The position numbers were made by a program, and so were the translations under genes. Shown in pieces: positions 16,541 to 25,084 of a stretch of DNA of 64,000 nucleotides. How positions within the stretch are numbered: position 1 is the first letter of the stretch; each line of letters opens with the position of its first letter. The DNA is from Streptomyces sp. NBC_01217 (lineage in GTDB: Bacteria > Actinomycetota > Actinomycetes > Streptomycetales > Streptomycetaceae), in contig NZ_CP108538.1 of the NCBI RefSeq assembly GCF_035994185.1, positions 2,232,001 to 2,296,000 of the forward strand. The letters are read 5' to 3'. The notes beneath the pieces were generated by a model. It was not told the origin of the DNA, did no database searches, and worked only from the letters and a program-made list of their open reading frames with translations.

Positions 16541-17047
16541 GTGCCTCGCTTCCCCCATTTCACCAGCGTCAAGGGCCTCAGCGGCCCCAAGCAGCACACC
16601 GTACTCACCGCGACCGCCGCCGCCCTGGCCGTACTGGCCGTGGGCACACCCGTCGCGTACGCCACTCTCGGCGACGAGGCCTCCTCCGCCTCGCAACCGG
16701 CCGCTGCCGTACGCGGGAAGGCCTATATCGAGACCCGGCTGTACTTCGGAACCGAGCGTCCCGACGGCGGACCGGATGTGACCGATCAACAATTCCTGGC
16801 GTTCGTCGACGAGGAGGTCACGCCGCGCTTCCCCAACGGGCTGACCATCCAGGACGGCCGGGGACAGTGGCGGGATTCCCACGGGGTGATCGAGCGGGAG
16901 CGCAGTTACGAACTGACCCTGCTCTACCCGGCGTCCGAGGCACGCGTGCGCGACGCCCAGATCGAGCGGATCCGGAACGCCTACGAGAAGGAGTACGCCC
17001 AGGACTCGGTGGCGCGGGTCGAGGAGCGCACGACCGCCGACTTCTGA
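16541..17047 (+). CDS. DUF3574 secreted or membrane-anchored protein
   Basis: A 168-residue protein: a basic N-terminus, a hydrophobic helix at about residues 22-42 (VLTATAAALAVLAVGTPVAY), a short Ser/Ala linker and the DUF3574 domain, seen as AYIETRLYFGTERPDGG and WRDSHGVIERERSYELTLLY. The helix may be an uncleaved anchor or signal peptide. DUF3574 has no assigned function. GTG 16541 is chosen with GAAGG about nine bases upstream. It faces away from the unknown protein at 15581-16312, with 228 bp between them. Confidence 0.85.
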   Translation: MPRFPHFTSVKGLSGPKQHTVLTATAAALAVLAVGTPVAYATLGDEASSASQPAAAVRGKAYIETRLYFGTERPDGGPDVTDQQFLAFVDEEVTPRFPNGLTIQDGRGQWRDSHGVIERERSYELTLLYPASEARVRDAQIERIRNAYEKEYAQDSVARVEERTTADF

Positions 17048-17132
17048 CGCGGCGGATGGTGGCGGTGGTCGGGTACTGTGCCGCGGCCGGGTAACGCTAC
17101 CCGGCACATGCGCGGAACAGGGAGCGGTCCAG

Positions 17133-17441
17133 ATGGGTGCGCCGATACGCAGCTTCACAGCCATGACGCCGGACGGCGAGGTGTTCACCGTCCATATGGA
17201 GCGGGACTTCCGTTACGACCCCTACCGCGACTTCCTCGTCTGTGCGCACTGCGGCTGGTCGCCGTCGCTCCTGACCATGGAGAAGATCATCGACATGGCC
17301 GGGGAACATCTGGCGTCGGCACACGGCGCCGACCGTGGACTGTCCCAGCAGGAGAACGAGTCGTTCCGCAAGGCGCGGCTGATCGTGCTGCCGATCGTCC
17401 TCGTGCTGCTGATCGGAATTTTTGTCATTCTGCGGAGTTGA
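17133..17441 (+). CDS. Small tail-anchored protein with a putative zinc site
   Basis: A 102-residue protein with a CxxC-x18-H-x4-H pattern (C37, C40, H59, H64; around VCAHCGWSP and AGEHLASAHG) that could hold one zinc, and a single C-terminal membrane helix (LIVLPIVLVLLIGIFVIL). The helix position at the extreme end suggests tail anchoring with the zinc part in the cytoplasm. ATG 17133 follows GGGAGC. I know no function for this family. It is convergent with the SWIM gene, 25 bp away. Confidence 0.75.
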   Translation: MGAPIRSFTAMTPDGEVFTVHMERDFRYDPYRDFLVCAHCGWSPSLLTMEKIIDMAGEHLASAHGADRGLSQQENESFRKARLIVLPIVLVLLIGIFVILRS

Positions 17442-17466
17442 GCGGCCGAGGTGCGGGGGTCGGGGG

Positions 17467-18795
17467 TCAGCCTTCGCCGAGTTCCATGAGCGTGAGTTCC
17501 ATGAGCGTGCCCACCGGGTCGGTGTCGGGGGTGGCCCTGGGCCACCAGTCGTCCTCGCCCGGCTCGGATTCGTAGCCGTACCAACGGCCGTCGTGGCCGA
17601 AGCGGAGCTGGAGCGTGCCGCCGGGGTGCGTGAGGTGGTTGTGCCAGGGGTGGAAGCGGGGGAAGTCGGCGGCGGCGAGCGCGGGGCGGGCCCGGTCGAA
17701 GGGACCGGCCGGAGGGTCCCAGGGCGTTTCGAGGACGGCCAGCCCCTCGGCACCGCCCTGACGCCAGGCCGCGACGGCGCGGGCCAGGTCGGTGGGGGTG
17801 CGGCCGGTGGCATACGCCAGTTCGCGGTAGAGGGCTCGGGTGGTCGCGGTGAGTCCGGCGGTGGGGCGGGACGCGGCCAGTCGCACGGCGTCCTGCCAGG
17901 GAGTGAGGCCGGCGAGCGGATCGAGGCCGGTGGTGAGGAGCGTGTGCGCGCGGGCCGCCGCGTCCGTGGCGAGGTGGTCGAGGGCGAGCGGGTCCCGGGC
18001 ACCGGGCAGGCCGGGGTACGAGGGTGGCTGCCCGGGACGCGGCAGGACCGGGAGCGGGGCGGGTAGCGGCGGGAGGTAGCGGTCGGCCAGCGCGTCGCGG
18101 GCCGGTACGGAAGGGGTGGCGGGGGCCGTGGGGCGCTCCCGGGCGGAGTGCGCGGCGTTGCGGCGGCCCAGCTCTTCGAGGAGTTCGCGCTCGCCCCGGC
18201 CGCGCAGCAGCAGCAGAACGAACGGATCGGCGTCCAGGAGCCGGGCCATCTGGTAGCAGAGGGCGGCCACATGCTTGCAGGGCCAGCCGTGGTCGGGGCA
18301 GGAGCAGCCGGGGTCGAGGTCGCCCGCGGCGGGCAGCAGTGCGATACCGGCCCCGGCCGCCGTGTCGACCAGCGAGTGCGGCATCTCCTTGGCGAGCAGC
18401 GCGGCGAGGTGGCCGGGGCGGGCGGCGACCGCTCCGAGGAAGGTGTCCCAGTCGGCGTCGGTGAGCGAGCGCAGACGCAGCTCGGCGCGGTAGGGGCGGG
18501 GGCGGCTGCCGTGGACGTAGGCGACGACCCGTCCGGGCGTGACGGTGATCGCTGCGACCTTCCCGCTGTCGGCGTACGCACGGCCGCGGGAGAGTCGTCC
18601 CTCGTCCATCGACAGGGACTCCAGGGCGGCCACCCAGGCCCGGCCCCACCAGCTGTCCGCAAAGGGTTCGTCGCCGTCGGACGTGCGGGGCGGCACGGCC
18701 TCGAAGGTGCGGCGCAGATCGTCGGGGCCGGGGCGTGAGCGGGCGACGGGGCGCGGTTCGGGGCGGGCGGCGTACGAACGGGGCCGGGAGCTCAT
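17467..18795 (-). CDS. SWIM zinc-finger protein
   Basis: A 442-residue protein with a SWIM zinc finger at about residues 163-180: CSCPDHGWPCKHVAALC, matching CxCx(n)CxH. The first 60 residues (SWWGRAWVAALESL) are the usual lead-in of bacterial SWIM proteins; the C-terminal half is Ala/Arg-rich with no recognised domain. SWIM fingers bind DNA or protein and frequently accompany SNF2 ATPases. The ATG at 18795 overlaps the stop of the SNF2 gene upstream by four bases (ATGA), so the two proteins are made together, probably as a complex. Confidence 0.92.
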   Translation of the reverse strand: MSSRPRSYAARPEPRPVARSRPGPDDLRRTFEAVPPRTSDGDEPFADSWWGRAWVAALESLSMDEGRLSRGRAYADSGKVAAITVTPGRVVAYVHGSRPRPYRAELRLRSLTDADWDTFLGAVAARPGHLAALLAKEMPHSLVDTAAGAGIALLPAAGDLDPGCSCPDHGWPCKHVAALCYQMARLLDADPFVLLLLRGRGERELLEELGRRNAAHSARERPTAPATPSVPARDALADRYLPPLPAPLPVLPRPGQPPSYPGLPGARDPLALDHLATDAAARAHTLLTTGLDPLAGLTPWQDAVRLAASRPTAGLTATTRALYRELAYATGRTPTDLARAVAAWRQGGAEGLAVLETPWDPPAGPFDRARPALAAADFPRFHPWHNHLTHPGGTLQLRFGHDGRWYGYESEPGEDDWWPRATPDTDPVGTLMELTLMELGEG

Positions 18796-21746
18796 GACGG
18801 CCTCCGGAGCGAGACGAGATCGGCCAGGTCGCGGTCGCTGAGCTCGGTCAGCGCGGTCTCACCGGCGCCGAGGACCGCGTCGGCCAGCACCTGCTTGGCC
18901 CGCAGCAGCTCGGCGATCCGGTCCTCGACCGTGCCTTCCGCGATCAGCCGGTGGACCTGCACGGGTTGCGTCTGGCCGATGCGGTACGCCCGGTCCGTGG
19001 CCTGTTCCTCGACGGCCGGGTTCCACCAGCGGTCGTAGTGGATGACATGGGCGGCTCTGGTGAGGTTCAGTCCGGTGCCCGCCGCCTTGAGGGAGAGCAG
19101 GAAGACCGGGACCTCGCCGGACTGGAAGCGGTCCACCATCCTTTCCCGCTCGGCCACCGGCGTACCGCCGTGCAGGAGTTGGGAGGGAATGGCGCGCGAG
19201 GCGAGGTGGGCGGAGAGGAGCCGGGCCATCGTCACGTACTGGGTGAAGATGAGGACGGAGCCGTCCTCGGCGAGGATCGTGTCGAGGAGTTCGTCGAGCA
19301 GGGCGAGCTTTCCCGAACGGCCGACGAGACGGGTCGGCTCCTCCTTCAAGTACTGCGCGGGGTGGTTGCAGATCTGCTTGAGCGAGGCCAGCAGCTTCAT
19401 GATCAGACCGCGGCGGGCGATGCCTTCCGAGGCCTCGATGAACGCCATCGTCTCGCGGACGGCCGCCTCGTAGAGCGTTGCCTGTTCGCGGGTGAGGAAG
19501 ACGGGGTGATCGGTCTCCGTCTTGGGCGGCAGCTCGGGGGCGATGCCCGGGTCGGACTTCTTGCGGCGCAGGAGGAAGGGCCGGACCAGCCGGGAGAGCC
19601 GTTCGACCGCTTCGTCGTTGGCGAGCCCGGCGGCCGTCCCGGTGTTCTCGACGATCCGGGCGTGCCGGGCCCGGAACGCCTTGAGCGGGCCGAGCAGTCC
19701 GGGAGTGGTCCAGTCGAGCAGGGCCCACAGCTCGGAGAGGTTGTTCTCCACGGGGGTGCCGGTGAGGGCGACTCTCGCGGGGGCCGGGATGGTGCGTAGC
19801 GCCTTCGCCGTGGAGGAGTGCGGGTTCTTCACGTGCTGGGCCTCGTCGGCGACGACCAGTCCCCAGCTGTGGTCGGCGAGTTGCGCCGCGCTCGAACGCA
19901 TCGTGCCGTACGTGGTGAGGACGAAACCGCCGTCGGGCTCGGCGAGCGTGCGGTCGGCGCCGTGGAAGCGGCGCACGGGGACTCCGGGAGCGAAGCGGTT
20001 GATCTCCCGGTGCCAGTTACCCAGGAGGGAGGCGGGACAGACCACCAGGGTGGGCGCGGAGTGGGCGCGGTGCAGATGGAGGGCGATCAGGGTGATCGTC
20101 TTGCCCAGGCCCATGTCGTCGGCGAGGCAGCCGCCGAGGCCGAGGGAGGTCATCCGGTCCAGCCAGGCGAGGCCGCGCAGTTGGTAGTCGCGGAGCGTGG
20201 CGTCGAGGCCCGGCGGCGGGGCGATGGTGGTGGTGTCGTCGGTGATGCGGGTACGGAGCGCGGCCAGGGCTCCGACAGGCACCGCTTCGACCTGTTCGCC
20301 GTCGACCTCGGCGCTGCCGGTCAGCGCGACGGCGAGGGCGTCGACCGGATCGAGCAGGCCGAGCTCCCGCTTGCGCGCCTTGCGCACGAGCGCGGGATCG
20401 ACGACGACCCACTGGTCCCGCAGCCGCACCACCGGCCGGTGGGCCTCCGCGAGAACGTCCATCTCCGCCTCGGTGAGCCGCTCGTCGCCCAGCGACAGCT
20501 GCCAGTTGAAGGAGAAGAGCTGCTCGGCGTCGAAGAACGAGGTGCCGTCGGTGGCCGAGCCGGGTGCGGGCCGCACGACGGCGGAGGCGGTGAGGGAGCG
20601 GGCGAGCTCCCTGGGCCAGTGGACGCTCACTCCGGCCGCCGCCAGCCGGGCTCCGGCGTCGCTCAGCAGCTCGTACAGCTCGTCCTCTTCGAGCGCGAGC
20701 ACATCGGGCACCGGCTGGTCCAGCAACCGCTCAAGCGGTGCCCAGACCCGGGCGGCGCGGCGCAGTGCGAGCACGGCGTCGATCCTGGCCCGCGGGCCGA
20801 ACGGCTCTCCCGCCCCGCCGTTCCAGAGCGCGGCGGCATCGACGACATAGGTCGGGTCGGCCAGGCTGTGCACCTGGGTGATGGCAGCGGCGGCATGCCG
20901 CGCGGCGCCGGAACGGGCTTCCGTGGCCGCACCGGAGACGCCGGTGTCGTCGGTGTCGTCGGTGTCGTCCGGGCCGTCGTACATATCTGCCGTGTCGAAG
21001 AGTTCGTACGCCGACAGGTCGAGGCGCAGCGACACCCGTACGCCCGCGTCGAGACCGGCCGCGACCTCGACGGCCCAGTCACGGGCCCCGGGCAGATGCT
21101 GGGCCTCACGGGCCGCGAAGGGCGCCCCCATCGCGTACACCGCGGCCGGTGTACGGGGCAGGGTGTCGGCGACCGCATCGAGGAACGCCCCGAGCAGCCA
21201 CTCCGGGTCGGGGACCTGGAGCGGTGTGCGGTCCGGGAGCGGGACCGCGTACCCCTCGACCGGCATGGCGGCGGCGATCGCCCGGAGGTGGGCGATGTCC
21301 TCGGCATCGCGCGGTCCGGCCCGCCAGGCGTCCCGGTCGTCGCCCGTCAGGCCGGGGAGCAGTCTGCCGCGCGCCACGAGGTTGAGCGCCTGGAGTGCGG
21401 CGGCGCCCCAGCAGCGGGTGGCGGGATGGGCGGAGTGCTGATGCCGGGCGCGGGCCAGCAGTGGCAGGGCATCGGCCACGGGCAGCAGGACGGCGGGTGC
21501 CGAACGCCGACGGACGCCGTCCTGCTGCCCGTGCGGGCGGACGACGGCGATCTCCGCGGCGGTCGCGGCGGGTGCCGCGTGCTCCTCGGATTCCGCGGAG
21601 TCACCCGGCGGCTCCGGGAGGGGGCCGCCCTCGGGATCCCAGAAGGCGACCCGTCCGTCCCTCGGCAGCGATGCGGGCAGAAAGACAGCGGCACAGCTCA
21701 GAAGGCGGGCGGCGGACGCGTCCAGCCAGTCTTGTGCCGTGGTCAT
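18792..21746 (-). CDS. SNF2-family DEAD/DEAH helicase-like ATPase
   Basis: A 984-residue SF2 translocase. The first 450 residues carry the SNF2-associated bacterial N-terminal region; the motor follows with Walker A CLADDMGLGKTITLIALHL, the DEAQ box VVADEAQHVKN, motif III ALTGTPVENNL, and in the second lobe FTQYVTMARLLS and the arginine-finger helix ATDRAYRIGQTQPVQVHRLI. Members move on double-stranded DNA and remodel bound proteins. A short Asp/Thr repeat (DDTDDTDDT) near residue 260 is a flexible linker. GGAGGGGAGGGG precedes ATG 21746. It is coupled by ATGA to the SWIM gene. Whether the pair serves repair, transcription or defence is not known. Confidence 0.93.
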   Translation of the reverse strand: MTTAQDWLDASAARLLSCAAVFLPASLPRDGRVAFWDPEGGPLPEPPGDSAESEEHAAPAATAAEIAVVRPHGQQDGVRRRSAPAVLLPVADALPLLARARHQHSAHPATRCWGAAALQALNLVARGRLLPGLTGDDRDAWRAGPRDAEDIAHLRAIAAAMPVEGYAVPLPDRTPLQVPDPEWLLGAFLDAVADTLPRTPAAVYAMGAPFAAREAQHLPGARDWAVEVAAGLDAGVRVSLRLDLSAYELFDTADMYDGPDDTDDTDDTGVSGAATEARSGAARHAAAAITQVHSLADPTYVVDAAALWNGGAGEPFGPRARIDAVLALRRAARVWAPLERLLDQPVPDVLALEEDELYELLSDAGARLAAAGVSVHWPRELARSLTASAVVRPAPGSATDGTSFFDAEQLFSFNWQLSLGDERLTEAEMDVLAEAHRPVVRLRDQWVVVDPALVRKARKRELGLLDPVDALAVALTGSAEVDGEQVEAVPVGALAALRTRITDDTTTIAPPPGLDATLRDYQLRGLAWLDRMTSLGLGGCLADDMGLGKTITLIALHLHRAHSAPTLVVCPASLLGNWHREINRFAPGVPVRRFHGADRTLAEPDGGFVLTTYGTMRSSAAQLADHSWGLVVADEAQHVKNPHSSTAKALRTIPAPARVALTGTPVENNLSELWALLDWTTPGLLGPLKAFRARHARIVENTGTAAGLANDEAVERLSRLVRPFLLRRKKSDPGIAPELPPKTETDHPVFLTREQATLYEAAVRETMAFIEASEGIARRGLIMKLLASLKQICNHPAQYLKEEPTRLVGRSGKLALLDELLDTILAEDGSVLIFTQYVTMARLLSAHLASRAIPSQLLHGGTPVAERERMVDRFQSGEVPVFLLSLKAAGTGLNLTRAAHVIHYDRWWNPAVEEQATDRAYRIGQTQPVQVHRLIAEGTVEDRIAELLRAKQVLADAVLGAGETALTELSDRDLADLVSLRRPS

Positions 21747-21898
21747 CGGTCCCCTCCCCTCCCGCCCTGATCCCTCTTGATCGTCTCGATCCTTCTGACT
21801 CCTGCGAGTCTAGGCGGGGGGTCCGACAACCGGTCACGCACCCGCATTCCAGCAGGTCAGATGCGTTGATGGACGGCTGACGGGGCGGTCCGCCCGGC

Positions 21899-22882
21899 TC
21901 AGTGCCTGGCGAGTGGCTTCGAACGAGAGGACTGCGCGGACGCGGTCACCTCGGAAGCAGCGGGAGCGGGAGCAGGAGCGGGCGCCACGGACGGCGGTGG
22001 CTGCGGCGGCCGTGCCTGCGCGGGGCGCTGCGGCTGCGCGGGGCGCTGTGTCTGTGCCTGTGCCTGCGCCTGTGCCGACTGCTCCGGCTCCAGCATCTGT
22101 TGCTGCACCGGCTGCTGCGTGGGCTGCTGCGCCCGTTCCAGGAAGCGGAGCAGCTCCACCGGGAACGGCAGCACCAGCGTGGAGTTCTTCTCGGCCGCCA
22201 CCGCCACCACCGTCTGCAGCAGGCGCAGCTGGAGCGCGGCCGGCTGGGAGGACATCTCCTTCGCCGCCTCGGCGAGTTTCTTCGAAGCCTGAAGCTCGGC
22301 GTCCGCGTTGATGACCCGGGCCCGCCGCTCACGGTCGGCCTCCGCCTGACGGGCCATGGAGCGCTTCATCGTCTCCGGCAGCGAGACGTCCTTGATCTCC
22401 ACCCGGTCGATCTGCACGCCCCACCCGACCGCCGGGCTGTCGATCATCAGCTCAAGGCCCTGGTTCAGCTTCTCGCGGTTGGACAGCAGATCGTCCAGAT
22501 CGCTTTTGCCGATGATCGACCGCAGCGAGGTCTGTGCCATCTGCGACACCGCGAACCGGTAGTCCTCGACCTGGATCACGGCGCTCGCCGCGTCGACCAC
22601 CTTGAAGTAGATGACCGCGTCCACCCGCACCGTCACGTTGTCCCGGGTGATCCCGTCCTGCGCCGGCACCGGCATCGTCACGATCTGCATATTGACCTTG
22701 CGCAACCGCTCGATGCCGGGCACCACCATGGTGAATCCGGGCCCCCGCACGTCGTCGCGGAGCCTGCCGAGCCTCAGCACGACGCCCCGCTCGTACTGCT
22801 TGACGACCTTGGCCGCCGCCGCCATGTACAGCCCACCCACCGAGGCCGCGCCCACTATCGCGATGACGAGCTCCTGGACCAT
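21899..22882 (-). CDS. SPFH/band 7 (stomatin-like) membrane protein
   Basis: A 327-residue stomatin-type protein: an N-terminal membrane helix (LVIAIVGAASVGGLYMAAAA), the SPFH domain at about residues 25-190 (YERGVVLRLGRL, GPGFTMVVPGIERL, TVRVDAVIYFKV), a coiled-coil helix around residues 170-215 (MARQAEADRERRARVINADA), and a low-complexity tail of about 85 residues rich in Gln, Ala and Pro. SPFH proteins form oligomeric scaffolds in the membrane and often regulate membrane proteases. No NfeD partner is adjacent. ATG 22882 has AGGGGG six bases upstream; the open frame to 23062 is not credible. The region upstream is AT-rich for this genome and holds an inverted repeat at 22956-22973. Confidence 0.92.
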   Translation of the reverse strand: MVQELVIAIVGAASVGGLYMAAAAKVVKQYERGVVLRLGRLRDDVRGPGFTMVVPGIERLRKVNMQIVTMPVPAQDGITRDNVTVRVDAVIYFKVVDAASAVIQVEDYRFAVSQMAQTSLRSIIGKSDLDDLLSNREKLNQGLELMIDSPAVGWGVQIDRVEIKDVSLPETMKRSMARQAEADRERRARVINADAELQASKKLAEAAKEMSSQPAALQLRLLQTVVAVAAEKNSTLVLPFPVELLRFLERAQQPTQQPVQQQMLEPEQSAQAQAQAQTQRPAQPQRPAQARPPQPPPSVAPAPAPAPAASEVTASAQSSRSKPLARH

Positions 22883-22955
22883 GACGACCCCCTGAACGCC
22901 GGAAACATCTGAAAAGCGGGAATTAATCGCTATTACCACGGTATGCCCAGTATCA

Positions 22956-22973
22956 ACCGATATGAACATCGGT
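22956..22973. promoter_or_regulatory. Inverted repeat upstream of the SPFH gene
   Basis: ACCGAT-N6-ATCGGT in an AT-rich stretch 74-91 bp before the SPFH start codon. A possible dimeric regulator site; no regulator is named. Confidence 0.4.
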
Positions 22974-23054
22974 CGATATCCGCCGGGTACTGCTGCCGCC
23001 CGGTCGGCCGCGCACCGGATGCCGGGCCTCGGGGAAGCGGGCAAGGTGACCAGC

Positions 23055-23084
23055 GTCAGCACGTTCTCCGGAGAACGTGCTGAC
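23055..23084. promoter_or_regulatory. 30-bp perfect palindrome
   Basis: Fifteen bases GTCAGCACGTTCTCC are followed directly by their exact reverse complement, with no spacer. It lies 34 bp before the lipoprotein start at 23119 and 173 bp before the SPFH start. It could be an operator for a dimeric or tetrameric regulator. The lack of loop and U-run makes a terminator less likely. Confidence 0.8.
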
Positions 23085-23118
23085 AGTTGAGCCGGACGAA
23101 ACAGACGAGGACCCGCCC

Positions 23119-23466
23119 ATGCCCGTGATCGATCACCGACGCCGCCGTCTCGGCATCGCAGCCGGTACCGCGCTGCTGACCCTCACCGTCGCAGGCTGCT
23201 CCGGCCTCGGCCGTTCCGCGGTCGGGCCGGTCACCTACACGACCGAGCGGGACGCCGTGATCATGGTGAACAGTCCTTCGGTGAAGGGCTGTCACCGGCT
23301 CGCTCCCGCGGGTGCCAAGGCAGTCAGAAACGGCACCCTGGTCGACATCGTCCTGTATCGCACGCCCAACTGCACCGGTCCGGGTACGACATACCTCGCG
23401 ACCACGCTCAGCGACGTCAACGGGGCCGGCGCGCTGCCGTGGCGCAGCTTCAGCACCATCCACTGA
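23119..23466 (+). CDS. Small lipoprotein of unknown function
   Basis: A 115-residue protein with a basic start (MPVIDHRRRR), a hydrophobic helix and the lipobox TVAGC placing the acylated cysteine at residue 27, so it should be anchored on the outer face of the membrane. The mature 89 residues contain two more cysteines (in VKGCHRLAP and TPNCTGPGT), possibly a disulphide. No family was recognised. ATG 23119 follows GACGAGG at eight bases. The 30-bp palindrome just upstream is a likely control site. Confidence 0.8.
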   Translation: MPVIDHRRRRLGIAAGTALLTLTVAGCSGLGRSAVGPVTYTTERDAVIMVNSPSVKGCHRLAPAGAKAVRNGTLVDIVLYRTPNCTGPGTTYLATTLSDVNGAGALPWRSFSTIH

Positions 23467-23562
23467 CCGGCCCCACACCGGGCCGTGGCCACCACCGTAT
23501 GCGCACAGTGCCCGCCCGTGCGGGCACTGCCGCCGTGACCCGTACCGCCGTACGTCGTTCCG

Positions 23563-24585
23563 TCAGTACTCCGGGTAGCGGTCGGCCGGCCACATGACCG
23601 CGTGCTCGAACTCCACGCACAGATCGTCGGCCACCTCGGTGATCACCGCTCGTCCCTCGGTCGCCACCAGCCAGGACGGCGGAAGGTGTACGTCCCCGTG
23701 GCGCGCCCCGACCAGATTGCCGCAGATCGCACCGGTGGAGTCGCTGTCGCCCGAGTGGTTGACCGAGAGCAGCAGCGCCTGGGCCACCTGGTGGGCGCCC
23801 GGCAGCACCAAGGCGGCGTACACGGCGATGGCCAGGGCCTCCTCCGCCACCCAGCCCGCGCCCAGTGTCTCCACCTTCTCGACGGTCGGTTCGCCTTCGG
23901 CCGCCAGGTCGACGGCGGCGCGCAGTGCCGCCGTCGTCTCCTCGTGCCCCGGGTGGCGGTGCAACAGCTCCATGGCCCGCAGCACCGCGCCCGCCATCGA
24001 GTCGCCCTCCAGGAGATGGGCGACGATCGCGGCGAACGCGCCGGCCGCGTACGCACCGGTCGGATGGCCGTGGGTGATCTGCGCGCACCAGTAGGCGAGC
24101 CGGAAGCCCACCTCGGCGTTCTCCCCCACCAGTCCGAAGGGGGCGGACCGCATCACCGTGCCGCACCCCTTGGACCCGGTGTTGACGGGCCCGGGCTCAC
24201 CGAGCCGGTCCTTCGGTTCGGGGACGTGGCCGGTCGCGAGCCCCGTCAGACAGGCGTTGCCTGGCGCCCGGCGCGCATACAGCCAGGGCTGCTGCCTGAG
24301 CCAGCCGGTACGCACCGGGCTGTCACCGCCGCGGGCCGGCGGAGCGGGGTGGTTCTGGGTGTCGAGCCAGCGCAGATAGGCGTTCCGCACGATCCCGGTC
24401 TCGGCGCCGCCGATGCCCTTCGACATCGCCCGGGAGTGGGCCCTGATCAGGCCTTCGGCCGTGAACAGGGTCATCTGCGTGTCGTCCGTGACCCGTCCGA
24501 CGACGCCCTCGTCGTCCGCGAGGAGTCCCTGCACACCGTGTTCACCGTGTGCGCGGCGGATACCGGCGAGCGAAAGGAACTCCAC
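23563..24585 (-). CDS. ADP-ribosylglycohydrolase family protein (start disturbed)
   Basis: A DraG/ARH-family dinuclear magnesium hydrolase that removes ADP-ribose from proteins or cleaves related bonds. Metal-site motifs are visible: TDDTQMTLF near the N-terminus and NHSGDSDSTGAICGNLVGA near residue 285. The GTG at 24585 is the first usual start codon, but the conserved N-terminal glycine-rich motif (CLLGGATGDALGNP) lies upstream in the same frame at about 24586-24627. That frame is open back to 24678 with no ATG, GTG or TTG. A run of seven C at 24660-24666 precedes it; one extra base would place a GTG at 24668 in frame. So the true start is either a CTG or hidden by a frameshift. Confidence 0.85.
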   Translation of the reverse strand: MEFLSLAGIRRAHGEHGVQGLLADDEGVVGRVTDDTQMTLFTAEGLIRAHSRAMSKGIGGAETGIVRNAYLRWLDTQNHPAPPARGGDSPVRTGWLRQQPWLYARRAPGNACLTGLATGHVPEPKDRLGEPGPVNTGSKGCGTVMRSAPFGLVGENAEVGFRLAYWCAQITHGHPTGAYAAGAFAAIVAHLLEGDSMAGAVLRAMELLHRHPGHEETTAALRAAVDLAAEGEPTVEKVETLGAGWVAEEALAIAVYAALVLPGAHQVAQALLLSVNHSGDSDSTGAICGNLVGARHGDVHLPPSWLVATEGRAVITEVADDLCVEFEHAVMWPADRYPEY

Positions 24586-24760
24586 CGGGTTCCCCAGGGC
24601 GTCGCCTGTAGCCCCGCCCAGCAGACAGCCCCGGACCCTCGCCCTGCGGCCGGTACGGTCCCCCCCACGATGTGCCGTTCACGCACGATCCCCTCGATCC
24701 GACGTCGACATGTCTCACAAACGCCGTCGCGGGTCCATCCTGGTAGGAGAGGCGATCGCC

Positions 24761-25039
24761 ATGCGTACCGGTAATGAACCGACGACTGCCCGCAGTCCTC
24801 TGCGGCTGCGGCTCTGCCTGAGTCTATGGGGGCTGGCCTGGACCGTATTCGGCCTGGCGGCCTTCACGCTGACCGACCGCCCGGGGTGGGCCGCCGCCTG
24901 CGGTCTGCTGCTTCTGCTGGTCCTTGTGGACATCGCGGTGATCGTCCACCACATCCGCCAGGGCCCGCACTACCAGCCGGGCCGCAATATCCCCCCGTAC
25001 GAACCCGACCACGGCGGACGCGGCCGGTACGGGCACTGA
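24761..25039 (+). CDS. Small DUF6343-like membrane protein
   Basis: A 92-residue protein with two predicted membrane helices (LSLWGLAWTVFGLAAFTL and AACGLLLLLVLVDIAVIV) and a short polar tail HHIRQGPHYQPGRNIPPY. The start MRTGNEPTTARSPLRLRL is, from memory, characteristic of the Streptomyces DUF6343 family, which has no assigned function. ATG 24761 is supported by AGGAGAGG eight bases upstream. It is divergent from the ADP-ribosylglycohydrolase gene. Confidence 0.8.
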   Translation: MRTGNEPTTARSPLRLRLCLSLWGLAWTVFGLAAFTLTDRPGWAAACGLLLLLVLVDIAVIVHHIRQGPHYQPGRNIPPYEPDHGGRGRYGH

Positions 25040-25084
25040 CACCAGCGGGCCCGGCGGTGGGTGTACGTCCGCCGCACGCAGCGG

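Noticed and set aside
20943..20968. GTC-GGT-type short tandem repeat as a regulatory or CRISPR-like array
   Set aside because: It encodes the Asp/Thr linker inside the SNF2 protein, so it is a coding microrepeat. No CRISPR array with spacers exists anywhere in the window.
23061..23078. GTTCTCCGGAGAAC core as an SOS box
   Set aside because: The halves are in the opposite orientation (GTTC...GAAC) to the LexA consensus (GAAC...GTTC).
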